Source: an uncultured Bacteroidota bacterium (GTDB taxonomy: Bacteria > Bacteroidota > Bacteroidia > Chitinophagales > Chitinophagaceae). Taken from it: 64,000 nucleotides of DNA. The notes below the pieces were generated by a model. The model ran no database searches. It saw only the letters and a list, made by a program, of their open reading frames with translations, and was not told the origin of the DNA. Numbering within the stretch: the stretch's first letter is position 1; the number at the start of each line of letters is the position of its first letter. Location: NCBI GenBank assembly GCA_937928385.1, contig CALEZD010000013.1, forward strand, positions 1 to 64,000. The letters are read 5' to 3'. The position numbers were made by a program, and so were the translations under genes. Shown here piece by piece: positions 27,674 to 36,739 of the stretch.

Positions 27674-29710
27674 TTACCAAACCTTAGCACGTATGCTGTC
27701 TGCGCGCCACATTTTATCACCCTCTTTTATATTGAAGGCTTCATAAAACTCAGGCATATTGCTGAGCGGGCCGTTGGTGCGCCATTCGGCCGGGGAGTGA
27801 GGGTCGGTAATGATACGGTCTGCCGCGGTTTCATCAGTGCTCTTGGCACGCCACACCTGCGCCCAACTTAAAAAGAAGCGTTGAGTAGGTGTAAACCCGT
27901 CTATTTTTTCGCCCTTTTTGTATTGCTCTGTTTTCTGGAATGCTTCATAAGCTATGGCCAGTCCGCCCAGGTCAGCCAGGTTTTCGCCCAATGTCAATTG
28001 TCCGTTTACATGTATGCTATCCAGTACAGTATAGTTGTTGAACTGCTCTACAACTACACCTGTTTTTGCCATAAAGCTTTTTTCGTCTTCTTCAGTCCAC
28101 CAGTTTTTCAGGTTGCCGTCAGCATCATATTTAGCGCCCTGGTCGTCGAAGCCATGCGTCATTTCATGGCCTATTACACCGCCTATGCCACCGTAGTTGA
28201 TAGCGTCATCAGCATTTTGGTCGAAGAAAGGGTATGCCAATATACCTGCCGGGAATACGATTTCGTTAAAGGCGGGGTTGTAGTAGGCGTTTACAGTAGG
28301 TGGTGTCATATACCACTCTGTTTTATCAACAGGTTTGCCCAGTTTACCAACCATATAGTCGTAATCAAAAGCGGAAGAAGCGAATATATTCTGCACATAG
28401 TTATCTCCGCTTATATTCAGCCTGCTGTAGTCTCTCCATTTGTCAGGATAACCTATTTTATTAACGAACGTATTCAGTTTAGCCACTGCCTTCTGCTTGG
28501 TAGCGTCCGACATCCAATCCAGTCTCATAATCCTGTCCTGGTATGTTTGTTGCAGGTTGCTCACCAGGTCCAACATGCGCTCTTTAGCTTCGGGTTTGAA
28601 GTATTTATCAACATAAGTTTTTCCCAGCAATTCGCCTATACTGCCATCTACCACCTGCAATACTCTTTTCCAGCGGGGTTTCTGCTCTTTCTGTCCTGCT
28701 ACCGCTTTCCCGTAAAACTCAAAATGTGTGTTGTCAAAATTGCTGCTGAGATAAGGGGCCATGTCATTCACTATGTGAAATTTCAGATAGTTCTTCCATA
28801 TATCTGCTGGTGTACTCTTTACTTGCTTACTAACTTCTGTCATAAAACCGGGCATACCCACTATTATACTGTCTTCGCCGGCTACTTTCATATCCGTCAG
28901 TATAATGTTCCAGTCCATACCGGGTGTAATATTATTTAATCCCTCAATGCTGAATTTGTTGTACAGTTTATAAGGGTCGCGCATTTCGGTACGGGTAAGA
29001 GATGCAGCGGCCAGTTTTTCTTCAAGGGTGTATATATCAGCCGCTGTTTTCTTAGAGGTAGCATCATCCATGCCCATCATTCCCAGCATTTTTATCATGT
29101 AGGCTTTATATGCATCACGTATTTTTGCGGAACGTTCGTCTTTATTGAAATAATAATCCCTGTCCGGCATACCCAGTCCGCCCTGCGATATCTGTGCTAT
29201 TTGACGCTTTACATTTTTATCGTCAGGAGAAACGTAGAAACCGAATACCTGCGACAAACCTTGTGTGTGGAGTAGTGCTATTTCTTTTACCAGTGCGTTG
29301 GCATCCTGTATATTGTCTATACGCGCCAATATATCGTTCAGTGGTGCCAGTCCTGCTTTGTCGATGGCGTTGCTGTCCATACCGCTTTTGTAGAAATCGC
29401 CTACTTTTTGCGCAGCGCTTCCTTTCTCAGCTTTAGATGCTGCGGCTTCATTCAACAGTTGCTGTAATTTAGTTCTGTTACTTTCAATTAATTGGTTAAA
29501 TGTACCCCAGCGTACTTCGGATTCAGGGATAGCATTATTCTTCAGCCATCCACCGTTTGCATAGAGGAAAAAATTTTCCCCTGGGCTAACAGTTGTATCC
29601 ATATTGGCCGGATCAATAAATTTGAAGGCAGTGTTATCCTCTTTTTTTTGCTGGCAGGATGCTAATGCTATGGCAGTTATACCAGCCAGTATTCCGACTT
29701 TAATGTTCAT
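27674..29710 (-). CDS. M13 family zinc metallopeptidase (neprilysin/PepO type)
   Basis: 678 residues. Lipoprotein-like signal (AGITAIALASC) then the two lobes of an M13 endopeptidase. The zinc site is HEMTH near residue 515, with the third ligand in GENLADLGG; the substrate motif NAYYNPAFNEIVFPAGIL and the C-terminal CxxW-equivalent region MWRADSIRAKVW are standard. It degrades oligopeptides in the periplasm or on the outer membrane. Single gene with its own TACATTTG promoter and terminator. Confidence 0.95.
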   Translation of the reverse strand: MNIKVGILAGITAIALASCQQKKEDNTAFKFIDPANMDTTVSPGENFFLYANGGWLKNNAIPESEVRWGTFNQLIESNRTKLQQLLNEAAASKAEKGSAAQKVGDFYKSGMDSNAIDKAGLAPLNDILARIDNIQDANALVKEIALLHTQGLSQVFGFYVSPDDKNVKRQIAQISQGGLGMPDRDYYFNKDERSAKIRDAYKAYMIKMLGMMGMDDATSKKTAADIYTLEEKLAAASLTRTEMRDPYKLYNKFSIEGLNNITPGMDWNIILTDMKVAGEDSIIVGMPGFMTEVSKQVKSTPADIWKNYLKFHIVNDMAPYLSSNFDNTHFEFYGKAVAGQKEQKPRWKRVLQVVDGSIGELLGKTYVDKYFKPEAKERMLDLVSNLQQTYQDRIMRLDWMSDATKQKAVAKLNTFVNKIGYPDKWRDYSRLNISGDNYVQNIFASSAFDYDYMVGKLGKPVDKTEWYMTPPTVNAYYNPAFNEIVFPAGILAYPFFDQNADDAINYGGIGGVIGHEMTHGFDDQGAKYDADGNLKNWWTEEDEKSFMAKTGVVVEQFNNYTVLDSIHVNGQLTLGENLADLGGLAIAYEAFQKTEQYKKGEKIDGFTPTQRFFLSWAQVWRAKSTDETAADRIITDPHSPAEWRTNGPLSNMPEFYEAFNIKEGDKMWRADSIRAKVW

Positions 29711-29732
29711 CGTAATTTTTATTTTAGAAATG

Positions 29733-29740
29733 CAAATGTA
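29733..29740 (-). promoter_or_regulatory. TACATTTG -7 box for the M13 peptidase gene
   Basis: Exact TAnnTTTG on the minus strand, 22 bases before the ATG. Confidence 0.55.
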
Positions 29741-29808
29741 GGGAATAACAGGTATCTATTGTGGTAATTGATTATGCGTGAGAGGGTGAAAAAACGGGGG
29801 AAAGTTTA

Positions 29809-30453
29809 TCAGGCAATCTGCTGCTTTTGCTTTCTTACACGTTTTACTTCGTATATGCCCGGGAAAAGATATTTTTTTCGTGTGCCTATTTCTTTGCATT
29901 TGCTGCGTGTGCGCAGTTGCTCCAGTTTTTCAAATATCCGTCCGTCTTCTATCTGGAACCAGTGGCCGGGTTCCAGGTCGCACACCAGCATATGGCCGGG
30001 TTTGCGAATATCATAGTTATACAATGCTTTGTATAAATCATGGTCAGAACAAGTGCTGGCACTGGGGTTGTGCATATATTTTATCAGGGCACGTTCTATA
30101 TCAGCAGGAAATATTTTCTTGCCTATATAGGGCATCAGCATGTGCCGGAACTGGGTTTTCCACTCCACGCCATGTGCAGCAGCCTTCCTATCGAAGTGGG
30201 CATGTGTAACCATGTGCGCCATCTCATGTACCAACGTTATCAGGAAGTTGTACATGTTCAGGTTAACGTTTACCGTGATGCGATGATATGGATGGTCTGC
30301 AGTAGGCTCGCGGTAGTCGCCCAGCACTGTTTTACGGTCACGCGTAAGTGTGAGGTGAATGGTGTATTTTTTAAAATATGGAGCTACCATCTGAAAAGTG
30401 TCAGGTGGCAAAAATTGCTGCAGTTGAAAAAGTGGTGTTTCTTTCTTGCTCAT
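29809..30453 (-). CDS. SprT-like zinc metalloprotease domain protein
   Basis: 214 residues. The SprT fold is shown by LVHEMAHMVTH (HExxH plus downstream His) at about residues 95-105 and the preceding strand HRITVNVNLN. The C-terminal part lacks the usual zinc-ribbon Cys pairs except for a single Cys in KSKCKEIGTRKKY and LVCDLEPG. Eukaryotic relatives degrade DNA-protein crosslinks; the bacterial role is unproven. It starts immediately after the AtpI-like small membrane gene (stop and start adjacent), so it is cotranscribed with the AtpZ cluster. Confidence 0.85.
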   Translation of the reverse strand: MSKKETPLFQLQQFLPPDTFQMVAPYFKKYTIHLTLTRDRKTVLGDYREPTADHPYHRITVNVNLNMYNFLITLVHEMAHMVTHAHFDRKAAAHGVEWKTQFRHMLMPYIGKKIFPADIERALIKYMHNPSASTCSDHDLYKALYNYDIRKPGHMLVCDLEPGHWFQIEDGRIFEKLEQLRTRSKCKEIGTRKKYLFPGIYEVKRVRKQKQQIA

Positions 30454-30831
30454 CTATTTCGTCTCCCTTGCTAATCTTGATAACAACCATGTTTCTACAG
30501 CAGAGTACACTGCATAAATTCCAAACAGCATGAACAGTGAGGGCTTGTGTACATCAGGCCGTTTCACTAACGCATATACCACTATAGCAATTACACATAC
30601 TGATAGTTTTAAAAACGAAGATGCGTACACACCCCTTACAAATGCGCCGGGTTTTCCGCGCAATTGTTTAGTCACCATAAAGAACGTTGTAAAAGATATT
30701 GCCGCCATAATAACATTGCCTGCCATCAGTAATGTGAAATCGTATTGTGGTGCTATAGTCCTGAGCCAGTAGAAAACTATGGCCAGGACGATGAACAATG
30801 CAATAACAGACGTTACAAATACTCTTTTCAT
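30454..30831 (-). CDS. Small four-helix membrane protein next to AtpZ
   Basis: 125 residues, four hydrophobic segments (VIALFIVLAIVFYWL, LLMAGNVIMAAISFTTFFMV, LKLSVCVIAIVVYALV, LFMLFGIYAVYSAVETWLL). In Bacteroidota a protein of this kind often lies between AtpZ and atpB and may be an AtpI-like assembly factor; that assignment rests on position. Here atpB does not follow and SprT does. Its ATG overlaps the AtpZ stop by four bases (ATGA type). Confidence 0.75.
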   Translation of the reverse strand: MKRVFVTSVIALFIVLAIVFYWLRTIAPQYDFTLLMAGNVIMAAISFTTFFMVTKQLRGKPGAFVRGVYASSFLKLSVCVIAIVVYALVKRPDVHKPSLFMLFGIYAVYSAVETWLLSRLARETK

Positions 30832-31034
30832 TTCTTCGGTTTATCCACCTCTTTAATTAATTTCCATAAAGAGTAAATTAAAGCTGTGAAAGGCAATATT
30901 ATGATGAATAAAGGAAAATTCCATCCGGTTTTTTTATCGATAAACCAGCCCAGCCATGTGGCTGCTGCCAGGGTAGCCATCAGCTGCCCCGCCAACCCCG
31001 CATAGCGCATCATATTGTTATTCCCGTTATTCAT
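30828..31034 (-). CDS. AtpZ/AtpI-family small membrane protein
   Basis: 68 residues with two helices (GLAGQLMATLAAATWLGWFID and FPLFIIILPFTALIYSLW) and the family turn DKKTGWNFPLF. It belongs to the AtpZ/AtpI group that helps assemble the F-type ATP synthase c-ring or imports magnesium for it. No other ATP synthase subunit lies within the window on either side of the unit. The gene follows the coiled-coil anchor gene by 27 bases. Confidence 0.85.
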   Translation of the reverse strand: MNNGNNNMMRYAGLAGQLMATLAAATWLGWFIDKKTGWNFPLFIIILPFTALIYSLWKLIKEVDKPKK

Positions 31035-31061
31035 CAGGGAGGGTTAAATTAGTATAAATTT

Positions 31062-31556
31062 TTATTTGTTGCCTGATTTCTGCTCTAAATCTTTATCTTT
31101 TTTTACGCTCCGGGCAGCCTGTTTCATAATCTCGCCGGAGGCGGGCAGCAGGCTATTCATTTCTTCCTGGCGTGTCTTCTTCAGGTCGAGCATAGTGGTG
31201 TCCAGCGGGGTTTTCATATTGCCGGTAATGACTGCGCGCAGGTTTTCCTGGTATTTTTCCTGTGCGGCTACCAGGTCCGAGAGGGAATCTACATTTTGCT
31301 TGAGTTTCACCACCTCCAGGCGGGTTTTGCCGCCCGCGTATCCCGGAATGTAGTATTTGACGGGCGTGAGCACCACTATGGAAACAGTAGCCACCGCCAC
31401 CAGTACGAATAATGTGCTGATGATGATGTAAAGCTTGCGCATGGTCAGCCTGAACGAAAGCACCTCTTCCAGCGATTCATCATCTATAAATACCACCCGG
31501 TAGTTATCGTTCAGCCTTTTGAGTAAATCCCGTTTCCGGGTCGGTTTATCATCCAT
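31062..31556 (-). CDS. Membrane-anchored coiled-coil protein resembling the N-part of M23 peptidases
   Basis: 164 residues. The N-terminal stretch NYRVVFIDDESLEEVLSF, one membrane helix at about 40-68 with PVKYYIPGY after it, and a coiled coil at 75-105 match the N-terminus of a Bacteroidota family that often carries a C-terminal LytM/M23 peptidase; here the chain ends without any peptidase domain. It is the first gene of the AtpZ-SprT unit. An envelope role is likely, an enzymatic one is not. The comparison with M23 relatives is from memory. Confidence 0.68.
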   Translation of the reverse strand: MDDKPTRKRDLLKRLNDNYRVVFIDDESLEEVLSFRLTMRKLYIIISTLFVLVAVATVSIVVLTPVKYYIPGYAGGKTRLEVVKLKQNVDSLSDLVAAQEKYQENLRAVITGNMKTPLDTTMLDLKKTRQEEMNSLLPASGEIMKQAARSVKKDKDLEQKSGNK

Positions 31557-31683
31557 TATACTGCAATTTACATTTTTAGGTAAAGACCTTATATAGCCCG
31601 GCTGTTTTTATACATAGGTTAACATATAACAACAGGGGTAATTGCAGCGTGAAAAATGACGGTGGATACCTGTATGGCAAGCG

Positions 31684-31691
31684 TAATTTTG
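31684..31691 (+). promoter_or_regulatory. TAATTTTG -7 box upstream of maeB
   Basis: Exact TAnnTTTG match, 37 bases before the ATG at 31729. Confidence 0.5.
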
Positions 31692-31728
31692 TAACTTAGA
31701 TGCTCTTTTAAATCAAAGGGCAAGCTAC

Positions 31729-34005
31729 ATGGCAAGTTTAATTAGAAAGGAAGACGCACTGGAATATCACGCGAAGGGCAGGCCGGGAAAGATAGAGGTA
31801 GTACCAACAAAAGAAACCAAAACACAGCGCGACCTGGCACTGGCATACTCGCCCGGGGTGGCAGAACCATGCAAAGACATACACGATAATCCCGATGATG
31901 CTTATAAATATACCGCCAAAGGCAACCTGGTAGCGGTTATCAGCAATGGAACGGCCGTATTAGGCCTGGGTAATATAGGCCCGCTGGCATCCAAGCCTGT
32001 GATGGAGGGAAAGGGCGTACTCTTTAAAATATTCGCAGATATTGATGTGTTTGATATAGAACTGGATGTGCTGGATGTAGATGGATTTTGCCAGGTAGTA
32101 AAGGCACTGGAACCCACCTTTGGCGGAGTAAACCTGGAAGACATTAAAGCGCCCGAATGCTTTGAAATAGAGAAAAGGCTGAAACAGGAGATGCAGATAC
32201 CCATCATGCACGACGACCAGCACGGCACGGCTATCATATCAGGAGCTGCCCTGCTGAATGCGGTACAATTGGTGGGGAAAGATATAGCCAAAGTGAGGTT
32301 TGTAATAAGCGGGGCGGGTGCTTCTGCTATATCCTGCTGCAAGATATACCTGGCGCTGGGTGCTGATGTGAAGAATATGTACATGTTTGACAGTAAGGGT
32401 CTGATTACTACTGACAGAGATGACATGGACGACTATAAGCTACAGTTTGCCCAAACAGGTAAAAAGGTGTCACTGGAAGAGGCATTGCAAGGTGCCGATG
32501 TATTTATAGGCCTGTCTAAAGGTAACCTGCTGACCAAAGAAATGATAAAAGGTATGGCTGAAAAGCCCATCATATTTGCACTGGCCAACCCCGACCCCGA
32601 AATAGCTTATGATGATGCCATGGAGGCTCGCCCGGATGCTATCATGGCCACCGGCAGAAGCGACTATCCCAACCAGGTGAATAACGTGCTGGGGTTCCCC
32701 TATATATTCAGGGGAGCGCTGGATGTACGTGCCACTGCCATAAATGAAGAGATGAAACTGGCTGCAGTAAAAGCACTGGCAGAGCTTGCCAAAGAACCCG
32801 TACCCGAGATAGTGAACGTAGCTTACAATGAAAAAAGCCTGGAGTACGGGCCTATGTACATCATACCCAAACCGATAGACCCCAGGTTGCTGGTAACCGT
32901 AGCCCCGGCAGTAGCCCGTGCCGCCATGGATAGCGGCGTAGCGCGCAAGCCTATAGCCGATTGGGATGCCTACAGGGAAGAATTGTACAAAAGATTAGGC
33001 GGTGGTGATAATATACTGCGTTGGGTGATTAACAAGGCAAAACAAAACCCTAAGCGGGTGGTATTTGCCGAGGCGGAAAACCTGAAAGTACTGAAGGCGG
33101 CACAGATTGTAAAAGACGAAGGCATAGCCATACCTATACTATTAGGAGAAGCGAAGAAGATTAAAAAACTGATAGCGGATAACAAAATACAGTTGAGTGA
33201 TGTAGAGATACTGGACCCGCGCAATGAAAACACAGTGGAAAAGAGGGAACAGTACGGAGAGCTGTTTTTTAATAAACGCCAGCGACGCGGGTACAACCTG
33301 TATGAAGCTAAAAAAATAATGCGCGAGCGCCCGTATTTTGGCTGTATGATGGTAGACCAGGGTGAGGCTGACGCACTGATATCAGGGCTGACCAGGCAAT
33401 ACCCGGATACACTCAGGCCCGCACTGGAGATAATTGGTACGCATGAAACGGCCAAACGTGTAGCGGGCATGTATATGATGCTGACCAAAAAAGGCCCGTT
33501 GTTTTTTGCAGATACAACTATCAATTTCAACCCCACTGAAGATGAACTAATTGACATTACGCTGCAAACCGCGCGTGCTGTGGAACAGTTTAACATCAAA
33601 CCCCGTATAGCGATGCTCTCTTATTCCAACTTTGGGGCTACACCATCGCCGGAATCAAACCTGGTAAGGAATGCCGTAGCCAGGATAAAAGAGCAATACC
33701 CGGATATGATAATAGATGGTGAAATGCAGGCCGGGGTGGCGTTCAACAAAGACCTGCTGAGGGAAAACTATCCCTTTTCTGACCTGGTAGATGAATCGCC
33801 CAATACACTGATATTCCCCAACCTGGCAGCCGGAAATATAGCCTATCACCTGTTGCAGGAAGTAGGAGGTTCTGAAGCTGTAGGGCCTATATTGTTGGGA
33901 TTGAGAAAGCCTGTACATGTATTGCAATTGGGTAGCTCGGTAAGGCAGATAGTGAATATGGTAGCTATCGCTGTGGTAGAAGCACAGTTTAAAACAGTAT
34001 CCTGA
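31729..34005 (+). CDS. maeB: NADP-dependent malic enzyme with phosphotransacetylase-like domain
   Basis: 758 residues, the long MaeB form. It converts malate to pyruvate plus CO2, yielding NADPH. The N-terminal malic domain shows YSPGVAEPC, the KGNLVAVISNGTAVLGLGNIG stretch and the catalytic acid and Lys pair; metal ligands lie in MHDDQHGTA; the NADP domain has SGAGASAISC and ANPDPEI. From about residue 430 comes a phosphate-acetyl/butyryltransferase-like domain (ISGLTRQYPDTLRPALEIIG), which in other MaeB proteins acts as an acetyl-CoA-responsive regulatory part and not a transferase. The stop TGA shares its A with the ATG of the next gene. Confidence 0.96.
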   Translation: MASLIRKEDALEYHAKGRPGKIEVVPTKETKTQRDLALAYSPGVAEPCKDIHDNPDDAYKYTAKGNLVAVISNGTAVLGLGNIGPLASKPVMEGKGVLFKIFADIDVFDIELDVLDVDGFCQVVKALEPTFGGVNLEDIKAPECFEIEKRLKQEMQIPIMHDDQHGTAIISGAALLNAVQLVGKDIAKVRFVISGAGASAISCCKIYLALGADVKNMYMFDSKGLITTDRDDMDDYKLQFAQTGKKVSLEEALQGADVFIGLSKGNLLTKEMIKGMAEKPIIFALANPDPEIAYDDAMEARPDAIMATGRSDYPNQVNNVLGFPYIFRGALDVRATAINEEMKLAAVKALAELAKEPVPEIVNVAYNEKSLEYGPMYIIPKPIDPRLLVTVAPAVARAAMDSGVARKPIADWDAYREELYKRLGGGDNILRWVINKAKQNPKRVVFAEAENLKVLKAAQIVKDEGIAIPILLGEAKKIKKLIADNKIQLSDVEILDPRNENTVEKREQYGELFFNKRQRRGYNLYEAKKIMRERPYFGCMMVDQGEADALISGLTRQYPDTLRPALEIIGTHETAKRVAGMYMMLTKKGPLFFADTTINFNPTEDELIDITLQTARAVEQFNIKPRIAMLSYSNFGATPSPESNLVRNAVARIKEQYPDMIIDGEMQAGVAFNKDLLRENYPFSDLVDESPNTLIFPNLAAGNIAYHLLQEVGGSEAVGPILLGLRKPVHVLQLGSSVRQIVNMVAIAVVEAQFKTVS

Positions 34006-35219
34006 TGCGCATAGCGATAATAGGTGCGGGTGCGGCAGGTTGTTTTGCAGCTGCTAACATACCCTACCAACCCGGCAGGGAGGTAGTAGTGTTTGAAAGG
34101 AGCAGTAAGGTAATGCAGAAGGTAAAGGTATCGGGCGGGGGCAGGTGTAATGTAACCCATGCCTGTTTTTACATTCCCGAATTGCTGAAGAAGTACCCCA
34201 GGGGGCAGCGGTTTTTAAAAAAGACCCTATACGAATTTACACCGCAGCATACTATTGATTGGTTTCAAGAACGAGGTGTAGCCTTGAAGGCCGAAGAAGA
34301 CGGAAGAATGTTTCCTGTTACTGACGATTCGCAGACCATTATAGATTGCATCTGGCAACAACTACAGCAAAACAAGGTGCAGGTGCGCTATGGGAAAGCT
34401 GTGAAAAAGATTGAAAAAACTGGAGAGGGGCTGATAGTCTCTTTTAATGACGATACAAGTTACACAGCAGACAGGGTGTTGATAGCCTGCGGCGGCTTTC
34501 CAAAACCTGAACAATATACATGGCTGACATCCTTAGGGCATACTATACAACAGCCCGTGCCATCATTGTTCACCTTCAATATGCCTAAGCATCCCATTAC
34601 AGAACTGATGGGTGTGAGTGTGGGTGATGTATCGGTAAAGATACAGGGGACAAAGATTGCCGAAAGAGGCCCAATACTCATCACGCATTGGGGTTTGAGT
34701 GGGCCTGTTATCTTGCGCTGTTCTGCATGGGGAGCGAGGGAATTGCACGATCTATGGTATGATTTCAAAATACTGGTGAACTGGCTGGGGGAAAGTACGG
34801 AACAGGATGTACGGGAGCAGATTGCGGGATTGCGACAGGATATAGGTAAGCACTATATCCATCATAAAAACCCATTTAACCTGCCCAGGCGCTTGTGGGA
34901 ATATATACTGAAACAGTGCAGTATTGACGAAAGTGTAAAATGGGGCGAACTGCCCGCCAAAGCACAAAATAAACTGGTACAATCGCTGGTAGCTGATGAG
35001 TATCATATACAAGGGAAAACCACGTTTAAAGAAGAGTTTGTAACCAGTGGAGGCATCACCTTGTCAGAAGTTGACCCCCAAACCATGGAAAGCAGGGTAG
35101 TGCCCGGGCTGTACTTTGCCGGTGAAATTATGGATGTGGATGGTATTACCGGCGGGTTCAACTTTCAACACGCATGGAGTAGTGCGTACATTGCTGCTCA
35201 TAACATGATACAATCATAA
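34005..35219 (+). CDS. HI0933/YhiN-family NAD(P)/FAD-dependent oxidoreductase
   Basis: 404 residues. Rossmann FAD site IGAGAAGCFAA at the very N-terminus, then the family signature VSGGGRCNVTHA, a HI0933 insertion domain, and the closing GLYFAGEIMDVDGITGGFNFQHAWSSAYIA. Cytoplasmic flavoprotein; the substrate for this family is not established (sometimes annotated aminoacetone oxidase). It overlaps maeB by one base (TGATG), so translation is coupled. Convergent with the NlpC/P60 gene. Confidence 0.92.
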   Translation: MRIAIIGAGAAGCFAAANIPYQPGREVVVFERSSKVMQKVKVSGGGRCNVTHACFYIPELLKKYPRGQRFLKKTLYEFTPQHTIDWFQERGVALKAEEDGRMFPVTDDSQTIIDCIWQQLQQNKVQVRYGKAVKKIEKTGEGLIVSFNDDTSYTADRVLIACGGFPKPEQYTWLTSLGHTIQQPVPSLFTFNMPKHPITELMGVSVGDVSVKIQGTKIAERGPILITHWGLSGPVILRCSAWGARELHDLWYDFKILVNWLGESTEQDVREQIAGLRQDIGKHYIHHKNPFNLPRRLWEYILKQCSIDESVKWGELPAKAQNKLVQSLVADEYHIQGKTTFKEEFVTSGGITLSEVDPQTMESRVVPGLYFAGEIMDVDGITGGFNFQHAWSSAYIAAHNMIQS

Positions 35220-35243
35220 GACATTCAGGAAACAGCAGGAAAA

Positions 35244-35927
35244 TTACAGTAATTGTTTTTCGCCTTTACCTTTAGAAATTTTACCGGCACCTGCAAATCG
35301 TTTTGACCAATATCCTTCTGTCAGGCTACTAATCATAACACCACCTGTAGTAGAAGCGTGTACGAAGAAATTATTAGCCAGGTATATACCCACATGAGAT
35401 ATTCTTTTCCCCCTGGTACGGAAAAAGACGAGGTCACCTTCTATCAGGTTGTCAATATCCCATATCATACGGCAAGAGTGGAATTGGTCGCGTGCTGTAC
35501 GTACCAGTTCCGTGCAAAACACTTCTTCATAAGCTTTTTGCACAAATGCGGAACAATCTATACCTGATTTGTCATTACCGCCGTAAGTATATTTTACACC
35601 ATACCACTCATCTATAAATTTATATAGTATGTAGTTAGACATGGATTTTGGCATCAGGCCAATCATTGAAGCATACTTGTTCAGCAACTCATCACTTATT
35701 TCCGGAGCGGCTGGATTTTTATCGCCGGCAAGGATTTTTATTTGCCGGGATGCTGATGGCGACATATCCATGTCTTCAATGAACTGGATATTGCCTTTTT
35801 TCTGAACCAGTTTGGAGGATTGCGGGTACAGCAATTCATAGCTGCTATTGCAGCTGGTTGCTACGACCAGTAATATTCCCAGAAAAGCAGTTGTGAACTT
35901 GCACAAGGTTTTATTCATTATCCTCAT
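35244..35927 (-). CDS. NlpC/P60 (C40) cell-wall endopeptidase lipoprotein
   Basis: 227 residues. The lipobox VVATSC gives a lipidated protein after residue 25. The C40 domain has the nucleophile Cys in KSGIDCSAFVQKAY, the His in HVGIYLANNFFVHAS and the third polar residue downstream. It cuts peptide stems of peptidoglycan, usually between D-Glu and the diamino acid. Starts MRIMNKTL at 35927 or the second Met at 35918 are both possible. Convergent with the flavoprotein, monocistronic. Confidence 0.9.
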   Translation of the reverse strand: MRIMNKTLCKFTTAFLGILLVVATSCNSSYELLYPQSSKLVQKKGNIQFIEDMDMSPSASRQIKILAGDKNPAAPEISDELLNKYASMIGLMPKSMSNYILYKFIDEWYGVKYTYGGNDKSGIDCSAFVQKAYEEVFCTELVRTARDQFHSCRMIWDIDNLIEGDLVFFRTRGKRISHVGIYLANNFFVHASTTGGVMISSLTEGYWSKRFAGAGKISKGKGEKQLL

Positions 35928-36042
35928 GTTGTACTACTGCAATATTATACAAATCTGCCAAAAAAGCAAACCGTGGTGCTTTAAATAAACGCTAAAAATT
36001 CAAGGGTTAAGTTAATTAACTGATTTTCAGTATTTTATAATG

Positions 36043-36507
36043 CTATTTAGGAATTGCTTTATACCTCATGTCCAAACGTACATCTATGCCGTCAACCAGT
36101 ATCATCTGGCGTACGGTCAATATCTCAAAATTCATATCCAGTATCTGCCATTCCAGCCTTTTTTCAGGGTCGCCACCATAATTCATTATATATATATAAC
36201 GAAGGTCGCCGGTTACTTGCCAGATAAATGGAGTATATGTAGGGGCGTTACCTGTACCGGTACTGTCTAAGCAGTTGTCTGCCCCTTCTTCATACCTCCC
36301 TGTACCGCCTGGCTCAAAATTGTAATAGTTGTCGTCCTGGCATTTAGGAAAAGATGTTCCACCTCCGTTTGCCGTGGCGCTTTCCAACTTCCAGTTAGAT
36401 GATTGTAACATTTCACGACGGTTTTTCAGGTCGCCACGTACATTATTAGTATTGCAGGCAGTAGCTACCAGTATAGTCGTTAATAAAAAGAATAGTGTGT
36501 TTTTCAT
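36043..36507 (-). CDS. Lipocalin-like lipoprotein, function unknown
   Basis: About 154 residues from ATG 36507 (MKNTLFFLLTTILVATAC; lipobox VATAC). The mature part has one Trp in SNWKLES, a Cys pair (KCQDDNYYNFEPGG and ADNCLDSTG) that may form a disulphide, and an alternation typical of the small lipocalin-like lipoproteins of this phylum. Two further in-frame ATGs lie at 36513 and 36528. No partner can be inferred. Its upstream region is shared, divergently, with the giant kelch gene. Confidence 0.72.
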   Translation of the reverse strand: MKNTLFFLLTTILVATACNTNNVRGDLKNRREMLQSSNWKLESATANGGGTSFPKCQDDNYYNFEPGGTGRYEEGADNCLDSTGTGNAPTYTPFIWQVTGDLRYIYIMNYGGDPEKRLEWQILDMNFEILTVRQMILVDGIDVRLDMRYKAIPK

Positions 36508-36645
36508 GTTCATTGTCTTAAATGACAACGCAATTTATGTAAATACCTGTAGTTTTTTTGTTATTTGATTGCTAATGATTAAGAAATTGACCGCATAGAA
36601 CTTGAAAATGACAATTAGGGATAAAATAATCAATTACTATCCGGA

Positions 36646-36653
36646 TAAATTTG
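36646..36653 (+). promoter_or_regulatory. TAAATTTG box, upstream of the kelch gene (distal)
   Basis: Exact TAnnTTTG match, one of two in the 230-base divergent spacer. A second, nearer copy is at 36697. Confidence 0.35.
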
Positions 36654-36696
36654 AAATTGTGTATTGAAAGGATATGATATCACGAGTAAGAATAGG

Positions 36697-36704
36697 TAAA
36701 TTTG
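36697..36704 (+). promoter_or_regulatory. TAAATTTG -7 box for the kelch gene (proximal)
   Basis: Exact TAnnTTTG match 35 bases before ATG 36740. It places the in-frame ATG 36674 upstream of the transcript. Confidence 0.5.
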
Positions 36705-36739
36705 ATTTTATATTGAGTGTATTTTGCAACTTACTTATT

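Noticed and set aside
27881..28939. 352-codon frame antisense to the M13 peptidase
   Set aside because: Shadow of the peptidase codons; hydrophobic look comes from complement bias, and no start context or partner gene is present.
30454..30831. Phage holin-like reading of the small membrane protein
   Set aside because: Context is AtpZ and SprT with no lysis or phage gene; four-helix topology fits an ATP-synthase assembly neighbour better.
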